The notes under the pieces are model-generated. The model ran no database searches. It was not told where the DNA came from and saw nothing but the letters and a program-made list of their open reading frames with translations. Shown here in pieces: positions 36,683 to 45,612 of a DNA stretch of 64,000 bases. The stretch spans positions 124,001 through 188,000 of the forward strand of contig NZ_FNHB01000001.1 in assembly GCF_900104455.1 (NCBI RefSeq), in the 5' to 3' direction. Positions within the stretch are counted from its first letter, which is position 1, and every line of letters starts with the position of its first letter. The position numbers and the translations under genes were made by a program. Source of the stretch: Dendrosporobacter quercicolus. GTDB taxonomy: Bacteria > Bacillota > Negativicutes > DSM-1736 > Dendrosporobacteraceae.

Positions 36683-37888
36683 ATGAAACGTATTTATTTT
36701 GATCACTCGGCTACTACGCCTGTTGACGAAGAAGTAGCAAAATTAATGCTGGAATACATGACGGAAAAATTTGGCAATCCTTCCAGTATCCATTCTTTTG
36801 GCCGTGAAGTGCATAAGGCGGTGGATGAAGCCCGCAATCACGTCGCAGCATTAATTGGCGCCAATGCCAATGAGATATTTTTTACCAGCGGCGGAACCGA
36901 GGCCGATAATCTGGCGTTAAAGGGTGTAGCCCTGGCCAACCGTAAAAAAGGCAACCATATTATTACGACGGCAATCGAGCATCATGCTATTTTGCATACC
37001 TGTGAATATTTGGAGAAGCAGGGTTTTTCGATTACTTATTTGCCGGTCGATGAACACGCCAGGGTAAAAATTGAAGATGTTCGCAACGCAGTTACCGATC
37101 AGACAATTTTGATTAGCGTAATGTTTGCCAATAATGAAGTTGGAACGATTCAGCCGATTACAGAAATCAGCGAAATTGCCAAAGAAAAAGGGATTTACTT
37201 CCATACGGACGCGGTACAGGCGGTGGGCAATTATCCCATTGATGTTAAGGAGTTAAATCTGGATCTGCTTACGCTTTCCGGTCATAAGTTCCATGGGCCG
37301 AAGGGAGTTGGCGCGCTGTATGTCCGGCGTGGCGTAAGAATTGAATCCGTCCAGCAGGGTGGCGGCCAGGAACGCAGCATCCGGCCAGGCACTGAAAATG
37401 TACCGGGTATAATTGGTTTAGGTAAAGCGGCCGAAATTGCCAAGCGTGATATGGAGAAGAAAATTGCCCATATAACCGCCTTGCGGGATAAGCTGACCAC
37501 AGGCATCCGGGAGAGAATTTCCGATATCAAACTGAACGGCCATCCAACCATTCGTATGCCTGGCAATGTTAACTTTAGCTTTAGTTATGTTGAAGGTGAA
37601 TCTTTGCTGCTGAATCTGGATCTTAAAGGAATTGCCGCGTCCAGCGGTTCGGCCTGTACCTCCGGCTCGCTTGATCCGTCCCATGTTCTACTGGCAATGG
37701 GCTTAACCCACGAGGTTGCCCATGGCTCGCTGCGGATCAGTCTGGGCCGTGGCAACACTGCCGAGGATATTGATTACTGCCTTACGGTATTGCCGGAAAT
37801 CATAGAACGCCTGCGCAGCATGTCGCCACTCAGCAGTACGAGTACAATGGCTGAAAACAATCCGTGCAGCAGCTGTCATAAGCATTAA
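36683..37888 (+). CDS. iscS: cysteine desulfurase
   Basis: PLP enzyme of 401 residues that takes sulfur from cysteine for Fe-S clusters and tRNA thiolation. YFDHSATTPVDEEV is the N terminus, the PLP lysine lies in LSGHKFHGPKG, and the active Cys in SSGSACTSGS. It ends with an unusual tail NNPCSSCHKH containing a C-x2-C-H motif. The three bases between iscR and iscS, and iscU close after, mark one operon. Homologues are also called NifS. Confidence 0.95.
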   Translation: MKRIYFDHSATTPVDEEVAKLMLEYMTEKFGNPSSIHSFGREVHKAVDEARNHVAALIGANANEIFFTSGGTEADNLALKGVALANRKKGNHIITTAIEHHAILHTCEYLEKQGFSITYLPVDEHARVKIEDVRNAVTDQTILISVMFANNEVGTIQPITEISEIAKEKGIYFHTDAVQAVGNYPIDVKELNLDLLTLSGHKFHGPKGVGALYVRRGVRIESVQQGGGQERSIRPGTENVPGIIGLGKAAEIAKRDMEKKIAHITALRDKLTTGIRERISDIKLNGHPTIRMPGNVNFSFSYVEGESLLLNLDLKGIAASSGSACTSGSLDPSHVLLAMGLTHEVAHGSLRISLGRGNTAEDIDYCLTVLPEIIERLRSMSPLSSTSTMAENNPCSSCHKH

Positions 37889-37907
37889 TTGAAGAGAGGT
37901 ATGAACG

Positions 37908-38282
37908 ATGTATACAGAAAAAGTGATGGATCATTTCACCAACCCCCGTAATGTTGGTGAACTGAAAGAAGCCAATGGCGTAGGTGAGGTCGGCAATGCC
38001 AAATGCGGCGATATTATGCGAATTTATCTGCAGGTTGAGGATAATATCATTAAAGATGTGAAATTTAAAACCTTTGGCTGTGGCGCCGCCATCGCAACCA
38101 GCAGTATGGTAACAGAAATGGTAAAAGGCAAAAGCCTGGAAGAGGCTTTAAAGATATCCAATCAGGCTGTGGCCGAGGCTCTGGACGGCTTGCCGCCGGC
38201 GAAAATGCACTGTTCGAATCTGGCTGCGGATGCGCTGCATGAAGCCATTAAAGATTATATTAACAAAAAAGAAGGAAAGTGA
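37908..38282 (+). CDS. iscU: Fe-S cluster scaffold IscU/NifU N-terminal type
   Basis: A 124-residue scaffold protein. The three conserved cysteines are in NAKCGD, FGCGAAIA and MHCSNLA, and the Asp beside the first Cys is present. HFTNPRNVG is the usual N terminus. Its length fits a stand-alone IscU/NifU-N domain. The gene follows iscS by 19 bases and mnmA by 7 bases, so sulfur is shared between clusters and tRNA. Confidence 0.95.
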   Translation: MYTEKVMDHFTNPRNVGELKEANGVGEVGNAKCGDIMRIYLQVEDNIIKDVKFKTFGCGAAIATSSMVTEMVKGKSLEEALKISNQAVAEALDGLPPAKMHCSNLAADALHEAIKDYINKKEGK

Positions 38283-38289
38283 TTTGATC

Positions 38290-39384
38290 ATGGGGGCTAA
38301 ACCCAGAGTGGTGGTAGCCATGAGCGGAGGGGTGGACAGTTCTTTAACTGCCGCCCTTCTTGTGCGTCAGGGTTACGAGGTAATTGGGGTAACAATGCAG
38401 ATATGGGACAATACCGGTGAACAGGATGATACCGAGGACCGGGGCTGCTGCTCGCTGTCGGCGGTCGATGACGCCAGACGGGTAGCAGATAAAATCGGTA
38501 TTCCTTATTATGTTTTAAATTTCCGGCAGATGTTCAATGAAACCGTTGTCGACTATTTTATTGATGAGTATTCCAAAGGACAGACGCCCAATCCCTGTAT
38601 TGCCTGCAACCGCTATGTTAAGTTTGAGGGGTTGCTGCAAAAATCATTAGGGCTGGGAGCTCAATTTGTGGCTACCGGACATTATGCGCGGATTGAGCGG
38701 GACGGCGCCTCCGGGCGCTATTTATTGCGCAAAGGACTGGATGCGGCCAAAGACCAGTCGTATGCCTTGTATCATTTAAATCAAACAACACTGCGACATT
38801 TCATGATGCCGCTGGGCATTTATACCAAAGTTCAAACCAGGGCAATGGCGGCTGAGTTTGGTCTGGCAGTGGCCAATAAACCGGATAGTCAGGAAATTTG
38901 TTTTGTACCTGACGATGATTACAAAGGTTTTCTGGAAGGAAGAGCGCCTCAGGCGCTGAAACCGGGCAATATTGTTGACCTGGCGGGCAATGTGCTGGGC
39001 CGTCATCAAGGCTTGCCGCTGTATACGGTGGGACAACGCAAAGGCCTGGGAATTGCCGCCGGCAAACCTCTGTATGTGGTTGCGCTGGATAGTGCCGAAA
39101 ACAAGGTCATTGTCGGTGCGAATGAGGATGTGTTCGGCCGCGAGCTGCTGGCCGGAGATCTGAATTTTATTACGATTGATCAACTGGACTGGCCGATGAC
39201 GGTTGCAGCCAAAATTCGCTATAGCGCGCAGGAAGCCGAGGCGTTGGTCAGCCCTGCGGCCAGCGGCGAGGTTCATGTCAGCTTTACACAGCCCCAGCGT
39301 GCGATTACCCCGGGCCAGTCGGTTGTGTTTTATGACGGGGATATTGTTGTGGGCGGCGGAATTATCAGAAAAAAGCTGAAATGA
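38290..39384 (+). CDS. mnmA: tRNA-specific 2-thiouridylase MnmA
   Basis: Makes 2-thiouridine at position 34 of tRNA for Lys, Glu and Gln. The protein has 364 residues. The PP-loop is AMSGGVDSS, and the catalytic cysteines are in NPCIACNRYVKF and SQEICFVPDDDY. The ATG at 38290 is chosen, with AAGGAAAG upstream; a TTG at 38284 is possible. The sulfur donor is presumably the IscS two genes upstream. Confidence 0.96.
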   Translation: MGAKPRVVVAMSGGVDSSLTAALLVRQGYEVIGVTMQIWDNTGEQDDTEDRGCCSLSAVDDARRVADKIGIPYYVLNFRQMFNETVVDYFIDEYSKGQTPNPCIACNRYVKFEGLLQKSLGLGAQFVATGHYARIERDGASGRYLLRKGLDAAKDQSYALYHLNQTTLRHFMMPLGIYTKVQTRAMAAEFGLAVANKPDSQEICFVPDDDYKGFLEGRAPQALKPGNIVDLAGNVLGRHQGLPLYTVGQRKGLGIAAGKPLYVVALDSAENKVIVGANEDVFGRELLAGDLNFITIDQLDWPMTVAAKIRYSAQEAEALVSPAASGEVHVSFTQPQRAITPGQSVVFYDGDIVVGGGIIRKKLK

Positions 39385-39438
39385 CCGGTGATACAAGATA
39401 ATAAAAAATTTTGCGGAAGTTATACTTATAAAATCGCC

Positions 39439-39466
39439 TTGACCAGGGCATAAATAATACTACAAT
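39439..39466 (+). promoter_or_regulatory. promoter of the PRC-barrel gene
   Basis: TTGACC and TACAAT with a 16-base spacer, 16 bases before the ATG. Confidence 0.65.
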
Positions 39467-39482
39467 CTGTTGGAGGCCTTCT

Positions 39483-39998
39483 ATGCAAAAAATCAAAGAT
39501 TTACTTGGCTTGCCGGTATTGGAAACGGAAAACGGCACTCAGATTGGCGAGGTACAAGAAGTGATCATTGATATTGATCAGGCGATGGTGCGCGGTATTA
39601 TTATTGCTAACGCCAATTGGTTTACGAGCGAGCAGGGCATTGCATTTGGCGATTTATCCAGTATCGGCCGGGATGCGGTAATGGTGCGCAGCGAAACTGT
39701 TGTACAAGCCGTTGACGTATTTATTTCAGCAACTGACAAGGTTTATCGTCTGAAGGAATTATTGGATAAGCATATTTACACCGAAAGCGGTTTACAACTG
39801 GGTATGCTCGTTGATCTGGGCTTCGAACCGGCTACCGGCGAGATAAAAGCGTATCGCGTATCAGATGGCGTTATTACCGATTTGCTTTATGGGCGTATGA
39901 GTCTGCCGCTGCCGCAAGCCCAAATTGTAGGACAGGATAAAGTCATCGTTCCTGAATCAATGGCTAAACTTCTTCATACCGAAGCAGAGTTATCTTAG
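39483..39998 (+). CDS. PRC-barrel domain protein (YrrD-like)
   Basis: A 171-residue protein of two PRC-barrel repeats. The first starts with KIKDLLGLPVLETENGTQIG and the second with LKELLDKHIYTESGLQLG. PRC-barrels appear in ribosome maturation proteins and in photosynthetic reaction centres. Bacillus yrrD is in the same place after mnmA. Biochemical role unknown. GGAGG precedes the ATG. Confidence 0.85.
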   Translation: MQKIKDLLGLPVLETENGTQIGEVQEVIIDIDQAMVRGIIIANANWFTSEQGIAFGDLSSIGRDAVMVRSETVVQAVDVFISATDKVYRLKELLDKHIYTESGLQLGMLVDLGFEPATGEIKAYRVSDGVITDLLYGRMSLPLPQAQIVGQDKVIVPESMAKLLHTEAELS

Positions 39999-40012
39999 GT
40001 GAGGTGGAGCAG

Positions 40013-40192
40013 ATGTTGACTTGTCCCGTATGCGGTGAACGCGGTATAGGCAAAGTGGGTGTTGAGCAATATTATTGCTGGGAATGTTGCGTGGAATTTG
40101 TAATGAAGGGTTCGGAAGTAAAGGTGTATAATGTCTTGGATGACGGCACCTTGATCCAGTATTCCGAGCTGTCGCCGACGGCTCAGACTTAA
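40013..40192 (+). CDS. small zinc-ribbon protein
   Basis: A 59-residue protein with CPVC and CWECC pairs, forming a zinc ribbon. The ATG at 40013 is preceded by GGTGAGGTGGAG; a GTG at 40004 is possible. It follows the PRC-barrel gene by 14 bases and may be its partner. The function is unknown. Confidence 0.7.
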   Translation: MLTCPVCGERGIGKVGVEQYYCWECCVEFVMKGSEVKVYNVLDDGTLIQYSELSPTAQT

Positions 40193-40233
40193 GCTGAACC
40201 CGCCGGTTTAAAAAATAAAAAAGGGGTGACGTG

Positions 40234-40443
40234 ATGCGCAGCTTTTTGCAAGGGTTACTATGGGGTGGAATGGTAGGGACTGTAGTAGGTGCTATCATCG
40301 GCCCAATGAACAAAACTCAGCAAAAGCCGGTAAAAAAGCTTTTGAAGGAGCGTAGCGCCGAGGCCGTGGTAGCCACGACTGAAAGACTGATTAAACAAGC
40401 GCGGCGGGCGCGCCGGCGGTTGGTAAAAAAACTGGATGCATAG
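40234..40443 (+). CDS. small basic membrane-associated protein
   Basis: A 69-residue protein with a Gly-rich hydrophobic N terminus (FLQGLLWGGMVGTVVGAIIG) and an Arg/Lys-rich C terminus. It resembles YtxH-type proteins, though weakly. AAGGGG is seven bases before the ATG. A terminator follows at once. The role is unknown. Confidence 0.65.
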   Translation: MRSFLQGLLWGGMVGTVVGAIIGPMNKTQQKPVKKLLKERSAEAVVATTERLIKQARRARRRLVKKLDA

Positions 40444-40448
40444 ATTGT

Positions 40449-40472
40449 GAGACCGGCAAGGTCTCTTTTTTT
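40449..40472 (+). terminator. rho-independent terminator
   Basis: GAGACC pairs with GGTCTC around GGCAA, followed by seven T residues. Confidence 0.85.
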
Positions 40473-40509
40473 CACCACCGGAAAAAACGGCTGATGCGGA
40501 GGCGGTTAA

Positions 40510-41535
40510 GTGATCATAAGCAAGCAACAGGTTCGTTTATCCATTATTTTGCTGGTGGCGCTTGCCGCCGTGTATTTTCTGTGGCTGGTGCGCAGCGGCT
40601 TGTATCCGTTTATCATTGGCCTGTTTTTGGCTTATTTGCTTAACCCGGCCGTCTGTTACCTGGAAACCAAAGGGTTCAAGCGGCTGTGGGCTATTCTTTT
40701 GCTCTACATCCTTTTATTCAGTATCCTGCTTGGCGGTGGAAGCCAGCTTATTCCTCTATTGGTACGGGAATTGGAAGACTTCGGCGCTGAACTGCCGCAA
40801 ATGGCCGCTAAGGTTGCCGAGCTTATTCAAATGATTCAAAATCAGTATCAAAATGCCGGTTTGCCGTTTTCCATGCGGACAGCCCTCGATCAGGCTGTAC
40901 TCAGAATGGAAACGGAAACCCAAATGTTTGTCTCGGCGGTAGCCCAGGGAATCGTAAATATGCTGAGTCATGCCATCGGGCTGGTCGTCAGCCCGGTGTT
41001 GGCGTTTTATTTGCTGCATGACTGGTATTTGATCAAGGAGGAGCTGCTGTCACTGCTGCCGGGCCGCTGGCGGACGGAGATACTCTCGATATTTAAGGAT
41101 ATTAATAAAGTATTGAACGGCGTTATTCGCGGACAAATTATCATTGCTGTGTTTGTAGGAATGCTGATTAGTACCGGCTTATATTTTCTGAATCTGAAAT
41201 ATGCCCTGTTAATTGGCATTTTAGCCGGAGTTCTGGATGTTATTCCTTATTTTGGGGCGATTATCGGGGCTGCGCCGGCAGTGGCAATGGCGCTTTTGTT
41301 TTCCCCGGTGCTGGCCTTGAAGGTTGCCCTGTTATTTTTTGTGGTTCATCAATTGGAAGGGGCGGTCATTCAGCCGAAAATCATGGGTGAAAGCGTCGGA
41401 CTTCATCCGCTGTCGGTCATTTTTTTTGTTTTCATTGGCGGGGAAGTGGGCGGCTTGGCCGGTATGCTGCTTGGTGTTCCGCTCGCCGCAATTGGCAAAG
41501 TGTTCATTCGTCACTTCATCAAATTACTGGTATAA
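40510..41535 (+). CDS. AI-2E family permease (YrrI-like)
   Basis: A 341-residue membrane protein of the same family as that at 27226. It shows FYLLHDWYLIKEELL, GVIRGQIIIAVFVGMLIS, YFGAIIGAAPAVAMALL and the final IQPKIMGESVGLHP. The start is GTG with GGAGGCGG before it. Bacillus yrrI occupies the same place, upstream of alaS. The transported compound is unknown. Confidence 0.9.
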   Translation: MIISKQQVRLSIILLVALAAVYFLWLVRSGLYPFIIGLFLAYLLNPAVCYLETKGFKRLWAILLLYILLFSILLGGGSQLIPLLVRELEDFGAELPQMAAKVAELIQMIQNQYQNAGLPFSMRTALDQAVLRMETETQMFVSAVAQGIVNMLSHAIGLVVSPVLAFYLLHDWYLIKEELLSLLPGRWRTEILSIFKDINKVLNGVIRGQIIIAVFVGMLISTGLYFLNLKYALLIGILAGVLDVIPYFGAIIGAAPAVAMALLFSPVLALKVALLFFVVHQLEGAVIQPKIMGESVGLHPLSVIFFVFIGGEVGGLAGMLLGVPLAAIGKVFIRHFIKLLV

Positions 41536-41558
41536 CCAAAAGTGATCAACGCCAATTA

Positions 41559-41587
41559 TTGACATTTAAAGATAATTTATGTATAAT
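41559..41587 (+). promoter_or_regulatory. promoter of alaS
   Basis: TTGACA (41559-41564) and TATAAT (41582-41587) with a 17-base spacer: full consensus. The leader is only about 35 bases, too short for a T-box. Confidence 0.85.
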
Positions 41588-41626
41588 GCCAAAAGAATGG
41601 CCTAACCCATATGGAGGTTGATAATT

Positions 41627-44245
41627 TTGAATTATATGTCTGGAAACATGCTACGCCAAAAGTTTTTGCAATTTTTTGCCAGTAAAGACCACTTAGTTTT
41701 ACCAAGCTATTCTCTTATTCCGGAAAACGATCCTACCTTGCTGATGATTGGTGCTGGTATGGCTCCATTCAAGCCCTTTTTTACCGGTAAACTTCAGCCG
41801 CCCAAAGCGCGGATTGCGACCAGCCAGAAATGTGTCAGGACCGGCGACATCGAAAACGTCGGCCGGACTGCCCGCCACCATACCTTTTTCGAAATGCTGG
41901 GCAATTTTTCTTTTGGCGATTATTTTAAACGCGAGGCAATTGCCTGGGCCTGGGAGTTTCTTACCGAGCATTTGGAAATCCCTGCTGAGCAATTATGGAT
42001 TACCATTCATCCGACTGATGATGAAGCCTATGAAATATGGGAAAAAGAAATAGGAATATCGCCTGACAGGATTATTAAACTGGCTGATAACTTTTGGGAA
42101 ATAGGCCCGGGACCATGTGGTCCCTGTTCGGAAATATACGTAGATTTAGGTGAGGAGCGGGGCTGCGGGTCGCCGGAATGTGCAATTGGCTGTGACTGTG
42201 ACCGCTATTTAGAGATTTGGAATCTGGTATTCACCCAGTTTGACCGAGATGAGCAAGGCAATTACCAGCCGCTGGCGAAAAAAAATATTGATACTGGCGC
42301 CGGTCTGGAACGGATTGCCTCAGTGTTGCAAAACAAACGGTCTAACTTTGAGACTGATTTGCTGTTTCCCATTATCGAATATGCCGCCCAGGTGGCAGGC
42401 GTCAGTTATGGGCAAGCGGCGCATACCGATGTATCGTTAAAGGTGATTGCGGATCATGCCAGAAGCATGACCGTGATGATTGCAGACGGGATTTTGCCGT
42501 CAAATGAAGGGCGCGGCTATGTGCTCCGCAGGATTATTCGCCGTGCTGTGCGCCATGGCCGGCTCATGGGCATTGAAAAAACTTTTCTGGTTCAGGCCGT
42601 GGATGCCGCTGTGGCTATTTTCGCCGAACCATATCCGGATTTACTGGATAAGCAGGAGTACATAAAAAAAGTTGTGCAGCAGGAGGAAGAAAGGTTCCAG
42701 GCTACCTTAGCCCAGGGAATTGAACTCCTGAATAAGCAAATTGCGGCACTTGAAGAAAATAAGCAAACCGTGCTGTCCGGTTCAGCGGCTTTCAAGCTAT
42801 ATGATACTTTTGGCTTTCCCTGGGAATTAACGGCGGAAATTTTAGCTGAGCATAATATGGAACTTGATCAAGCGGCGTTTGACCGGGAGATGGATGAGCA
42901 ACGGGACCGGGCCAGGGCGGCAAGACAGGAAAATCAGCGGGTTGCCTTGCCGGATCTGACCGGTTTGGCTGTTGAGCAGCTCAGCTATAATGAGAATGCC
43001 GGGCAAGCCACTATTGTGCGGATGTGGAAAGACGGTAAGCTGACAGAGGCAGTGCGGGACGGAGAGGAGGCTGCCGTCATTTTGGATGTGACTTCCTTCT
43101 ATGCTGAAGGCGGCGGACAGGTTGGCGACAGCGGCTGGCTGGACGGACCTCTGGGCAAGATGGCGGTCACCACTGCCCGCAAACTGCCGAATGGGGCAAT
43201 TTATCACCTCGGGTTTATTCATGAAGGGGTGTTAAAGGTCGGTGAAACAGTCAAGCTGGCCGCCGATGCCGGCAGGCGGTTGGCCACCGCCCGTAATCAT
43301 ACCGCCACGCATTTATTGCAGGCTGCACTGAAACATATTTTAGGCGTTCATGTTAATCAGGCCGGATCTTCGGTCGGGCCGGACCGGCTGCGGTTTGACT
43401 TTTCTCATTTTTCGGCGGTTACTGCTGAAGAATTGGCTGGGATAGAACAATATGTCAATGCTGTCATTTTACAAAGCATACCGGTGAAGGCGATAGAAAC
43501 CAGCCAGGATCAGGCTAAGGAAATGGGGGCAATGGCGCTGTTCGGCGAAAAATATGGCGATATTGTCCGGGTGATTTGTATTGACGAATGGAGTAAGGAG
43601 CTGTGCGGCGGAACCCATGTCGAGAATACAGCACAAATCGGTTTATTTAAAATTCTCAGCGAATCCGGGGTAGCTTCAGGCGTAAGGCGGATTGAAGCGG
43701 TAACCGGCAGTGGTGCAATCCGCTATTTAAATGACCAGGATAAAATTCTGTCAGCGGCTGCAGTCTTGCTTAAAACCCGTCCGGAAGAACTGGTCAACCG
43801 TTTGGAAAGCCTGATGAGCCACATGAAAGAGCTGGAGGCCGGTTTACAGGCCGCCAATACCAGGCTGGCAAAGCTGGAAGTACAAAAACTGTTTGATTCC
43901 CTGCAGGAAGTAAACGGAATTCAGGTGGTAACCGGGGTAGTCAATTCCGCTGATATTGACGGTTTGCGATCGGCGGCCGATATCGTACGGGCCAAGCTGA
44001 TGTGCGGGGTTGTAGTTCTGGCGTCCATTGTCGGCAGCGATAAGGTCAATTTCGTGGCTATGGCGACAAAAGACGCTGTGGCAAGAGGGATTCATGCCGG
44101 CAACATTGTAAAGGAAGCCGCTAAAATAGCCGGCGGCGGCGGCGGCGGCCGGCCCGATATGGCTCAGGCCGGCGGAAAACTGCCGGAGATGGTAACACCG
44201 GCCCTAAATGCCGCATTTACCGTTATTACCCGTCAGGCAAAGTAA
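41627..44245 (+). CDS. alaS: alanyl-tRNA synthetase
   Basis: Class II synthetase of 872 residues. The N terminus reads MNYMSGNMLRQKFLQFF when started at TTG 41627, which lies nine bases after GGAGG and matches the family start; TTG at 41618 abuts the ribosome site. Catalytic core motifs include ATSQKCVRTGDIENVG and WEIGPGPCGPCSEIY. The editing domain has NHTATHLLQAAL and the Cys/His of ELCGGTHV. The C-Ala domain ends with GGGGGGRPDMAQAGG. Confidence 0.96.
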   Translation: MNYMSGNMLRQKFLQFFASKDHLVLPSYSLIPENDPTLLMIGAGMAPFKPFFTGKLQPPKARIATSQKCVRTGDIENVGRTARHHTFFEMLGNFSFGDYFKREAIAWAWEFLTEHLEIPAEQLWITIHPTDDEAYEIWEKEIGISPDRIIKLADNFWEIGPGPCGPCSEIYVDLGEERGCGSPECAIGCDCDRYLEIWNLVFTQFDRDEQGNYQPLAKKNIDTGAGLERIASVLQNKRSNFETDLLFPIIEYAAQVAGVSYGQAAHTDVSLKVIADHARSMTVMIADGILPSNEGRGYVLRRIIRRAVRHGRLMGIEKTFLVQAVDAAVAIFAEPYPDLLDKQEYIKKVVQQEEERFQATLAQGIELLNKQIAALEENKQTVLSGSAAFKLYDTFGFPWELTAEILAEHNMELDQAAFDREMDEQRDRARAARQENQRVALPDLTGLAVEQLSYNENAGQATIVRMWKDGKLTEAVRDGEEAAVILDVTSFYAEGGGQVGDSGWLDGPLGKMAVTTARKLPNGAIYHLGFIHEGVLKVGETVKLAADAGRRLATARNHTATHLLQAALKHILGVHVNQAGSSVGPDRLRFDFSHFSAVTAEELAGIEQYVNAVILQSIPVKAIETSQDQAKEMGAMALFGEKYGDIVRVICIDEWSKELCGGTHVENTAQIGLFKILSESGVASGVRRIEAVTGSGAIRYLNDQDKILSAAAVLLKTRPEELVNRLESLMSHMKELEAGLQAANTRLAKLEVQKLFDSLQEVNGIQVVTGVVNSADIDGLRSAADIVRAKLMCGVVVLASIVGSDKVNFVAMATKDAVARGIHAGNIVKEAAKIAGGGGGGRPDMAQAGGKLPEMVTPALNAAFTVITRQAK

Positions 44246-44263
44246 TACGCTGAAGAATAAGTA

Positions 44264-44305
44264 CCAGGGTGGGCAAAGTGTCTGCCCTGGGATATTTATT
44301 ATTTT
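44264..44305 (+). terminator. hairpin after alaS
   Basis: CCAGGG and GGGCA pair with TGCCCTGG, with a small bulge, followed by a T-rich stretch (ATTTATTATTTTT). Confidence 0.55.
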
Positions 44306-44386
44306 TCAGATTACAGGAAAAATATAGGCCAGGTAGAATATAATTGGTAGTAAAGCGTTAATAATATTGTGGGAGGAGGATGCTCA

Positions 44387-44641
44387 ATGCCCAACTTGGA
44401 AGAAACCATGATGTTCAAGGTGGATAATGAAGAAACTACCGAGGCGGCAGTGATTATCGGCAATGTTTGCCAGTCGCTTCGCGATAAAGGCTACAATCCG
44501 ATAAATCAGTTGGTTGGTTATCTTTTATCCGGTGATCCTACCTATATTACCAGTCATAATAATGCCCGCAGCCTGATCCGTAAGCTGGAACGAGACGAAC
44601 TTTTGGAAGAATTGGTACGGTCGTACTTAAAAAATAAATAA
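44387..44641 (+). CDS. ireB: IreB family regulatory protein (DUF965)
   Basis: An 84-residue protein. The [25 protein letters not shown] and [19 protein letters not shown] segments are highly conserved in this family. IreB of Enterococcus is a substrate of the Ser/Thr kinase IreK and affects cephalosporin tolerance. GGAGGAGG is six bases before the ATG at 44387. A possible -10 TATAAT lies at 44339. Bacillus yrzL occupies the same place. Confidence 0.93.
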   Translation: MPNLEETMMFKVDNEETTEAAVIIGNVCQSLRDKGYNPINQLVGYLLSGDPTYITSHNNARSLIRKLERDELLEELVRSYLKNK

Positions 44642-44663
44642 GCAGGTATATTTTGGAGGAATC

Positions 44664-45092
44664 ATGCGCATACTAGCACTTGACGTCGGGGATAAAACGA
44701 TCGGAGTAGCGGTCAGTGACGAGCTGTTATTTACCGCCCAGGGCGTGGAAGTTATCAGGCGGACCAGCTTGGCTAAGGATTTTGCCAGGTTAAAGCAATT
44801 AATTGACCAATACGAAGTAACGACGGTAGTGGTGGGTTTGCCCAAAAATATGAATGGGACAATTGGTCCGCGCGGTGAACTGATGCAGCAATTTACAGCT
44901 CAGTTGGCAGAGGCAATGCCTGCGCTCAAGCTTCATTATTGGGATGAGCGATTATCAACCGTGGCGGCGGAGAAATCGTTAATTGCAGCCGATGTTAGCC
45001 GGGCCAAGCGCCGCAAGGTAATAGATAAAATGGCTGCAGTTTTTATTCTGCAAGGATATCTCGATAGTCTGCCGCACCAACAACTTCCTTGA
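44664..45092 (+). CDS. yqgF: YqgF/RuvX family putative pre-16S rRNA nuclease
   Basis: A 142-residue RNase H-fold protein. [16 protein letters not shown] carries the first catalytic Asp; [15 protein letters not shown] and [12 protein letters not shown] carry other conserved residues, with a late Asp in [13 protein letters not shown]. coli YqgF acts on the 16S rRNA 5' end; older literature calls it a Holliday junction resolvase. TTGGAGG precedes the ATG. It corresponds to Bacillus yrrK. Confidence 0.95.
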   Translation: MRILALDVGDKTIGVAVSDELLFTAQGVEVIRRTSLAKDFARLKQLIDQYEVTTVVVGLPKNMNGTIGPRGELMQQFTAQLAEAMPALKLHYWDERLSTVAAEKSLIAADVSRAKRRKVIDKMAAVFILQGYLDSLPHQQLP

Positions 45093-45147
45093 CAGGTAAA
45101 GTTTTCTAAGATAAAATTACAAGTACAATGATTATGAGGTGAAAAGA

Positions 45148-45471
45148 ATGGCTGATAATGAAAAAGATAACATTGAGGAACTGGATGAAGACCTTGTTGT
45201 TGTCATGACCGACGAAGAAGGCAACGAGTATTATTACCGTGAAGAGTTAATCATTCCGATCGGCGAAAAACGTTATGCCATACTGGTGTCCATTGATGAT
45301 GCCGACTGCGATTGCGGTTGTGAAGCCAGCCATGAAGAGGATGTGTACATAGCCCGGATTGACGTCGACGAAAGCGGCGAGGAAGTTTATGTAGATCCTA
45401 CGGACGAGGAATTTGAGCAGGTTCGTGAAGCTTATGAAGAATTAATTGAAGAGGAAGACGAAGCCGAATAG
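45148..45471 (+). CDS. DUF1292 acidic protein (YrzB-like)
   Basis: A 107-residue, strongly acidic protein matching DUF1292: MTDEEGNEYYYREELIIPIGEKRYAILV and an EEDVYIARI block. A DCDCGCE stretch in the middle could bind metal. GAGGTG is seven bases before the ATG at 45148. The order alaS, ireB, yqgF, DUF1292 matches alaS-yrzL-yrrK-yrzB of Bacillus. Function unknown. Confidence 0.9.
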   Translation: MADNEKDNIEELDEDLVVVMTDEEGNEYYYREELIIPIGEKRYAILVSIDDADCDCGCEASHEEDVYIARIDVDESGEEVYVDPTDEEFEQVREAYEELIEEEDEAE

Positions 45472-45485
45472 GCTTCGTTTTTTTA
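45458..45485 (+). terminator. terminator of the alaS-DUF1292 run
   Basis: ACGAAGCC pairs with GGCTTCGT around GAATA, followed by T residues. The left arm lies inside the end of the DUF1292 gene. Confidence 0.9.
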
Positions 45486-45612
45486 TAGTGAAATGTCCAA
45501 CGATGCCAATGCAGCGTCCGGCGTTAAGACGGGGCAGTAATAGCACTGTTTACTTCTCCGGCAGGAAACGCGGCTAACAGAGTGCAATGGCGGCTGTGAG
45601 GAGGTTTTTTTT

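Noticed and set aside
41588-41626. T-box leader for alaS
   Set aside because: The leader between promoter and start is about 35 bases, far too short for a T-box.
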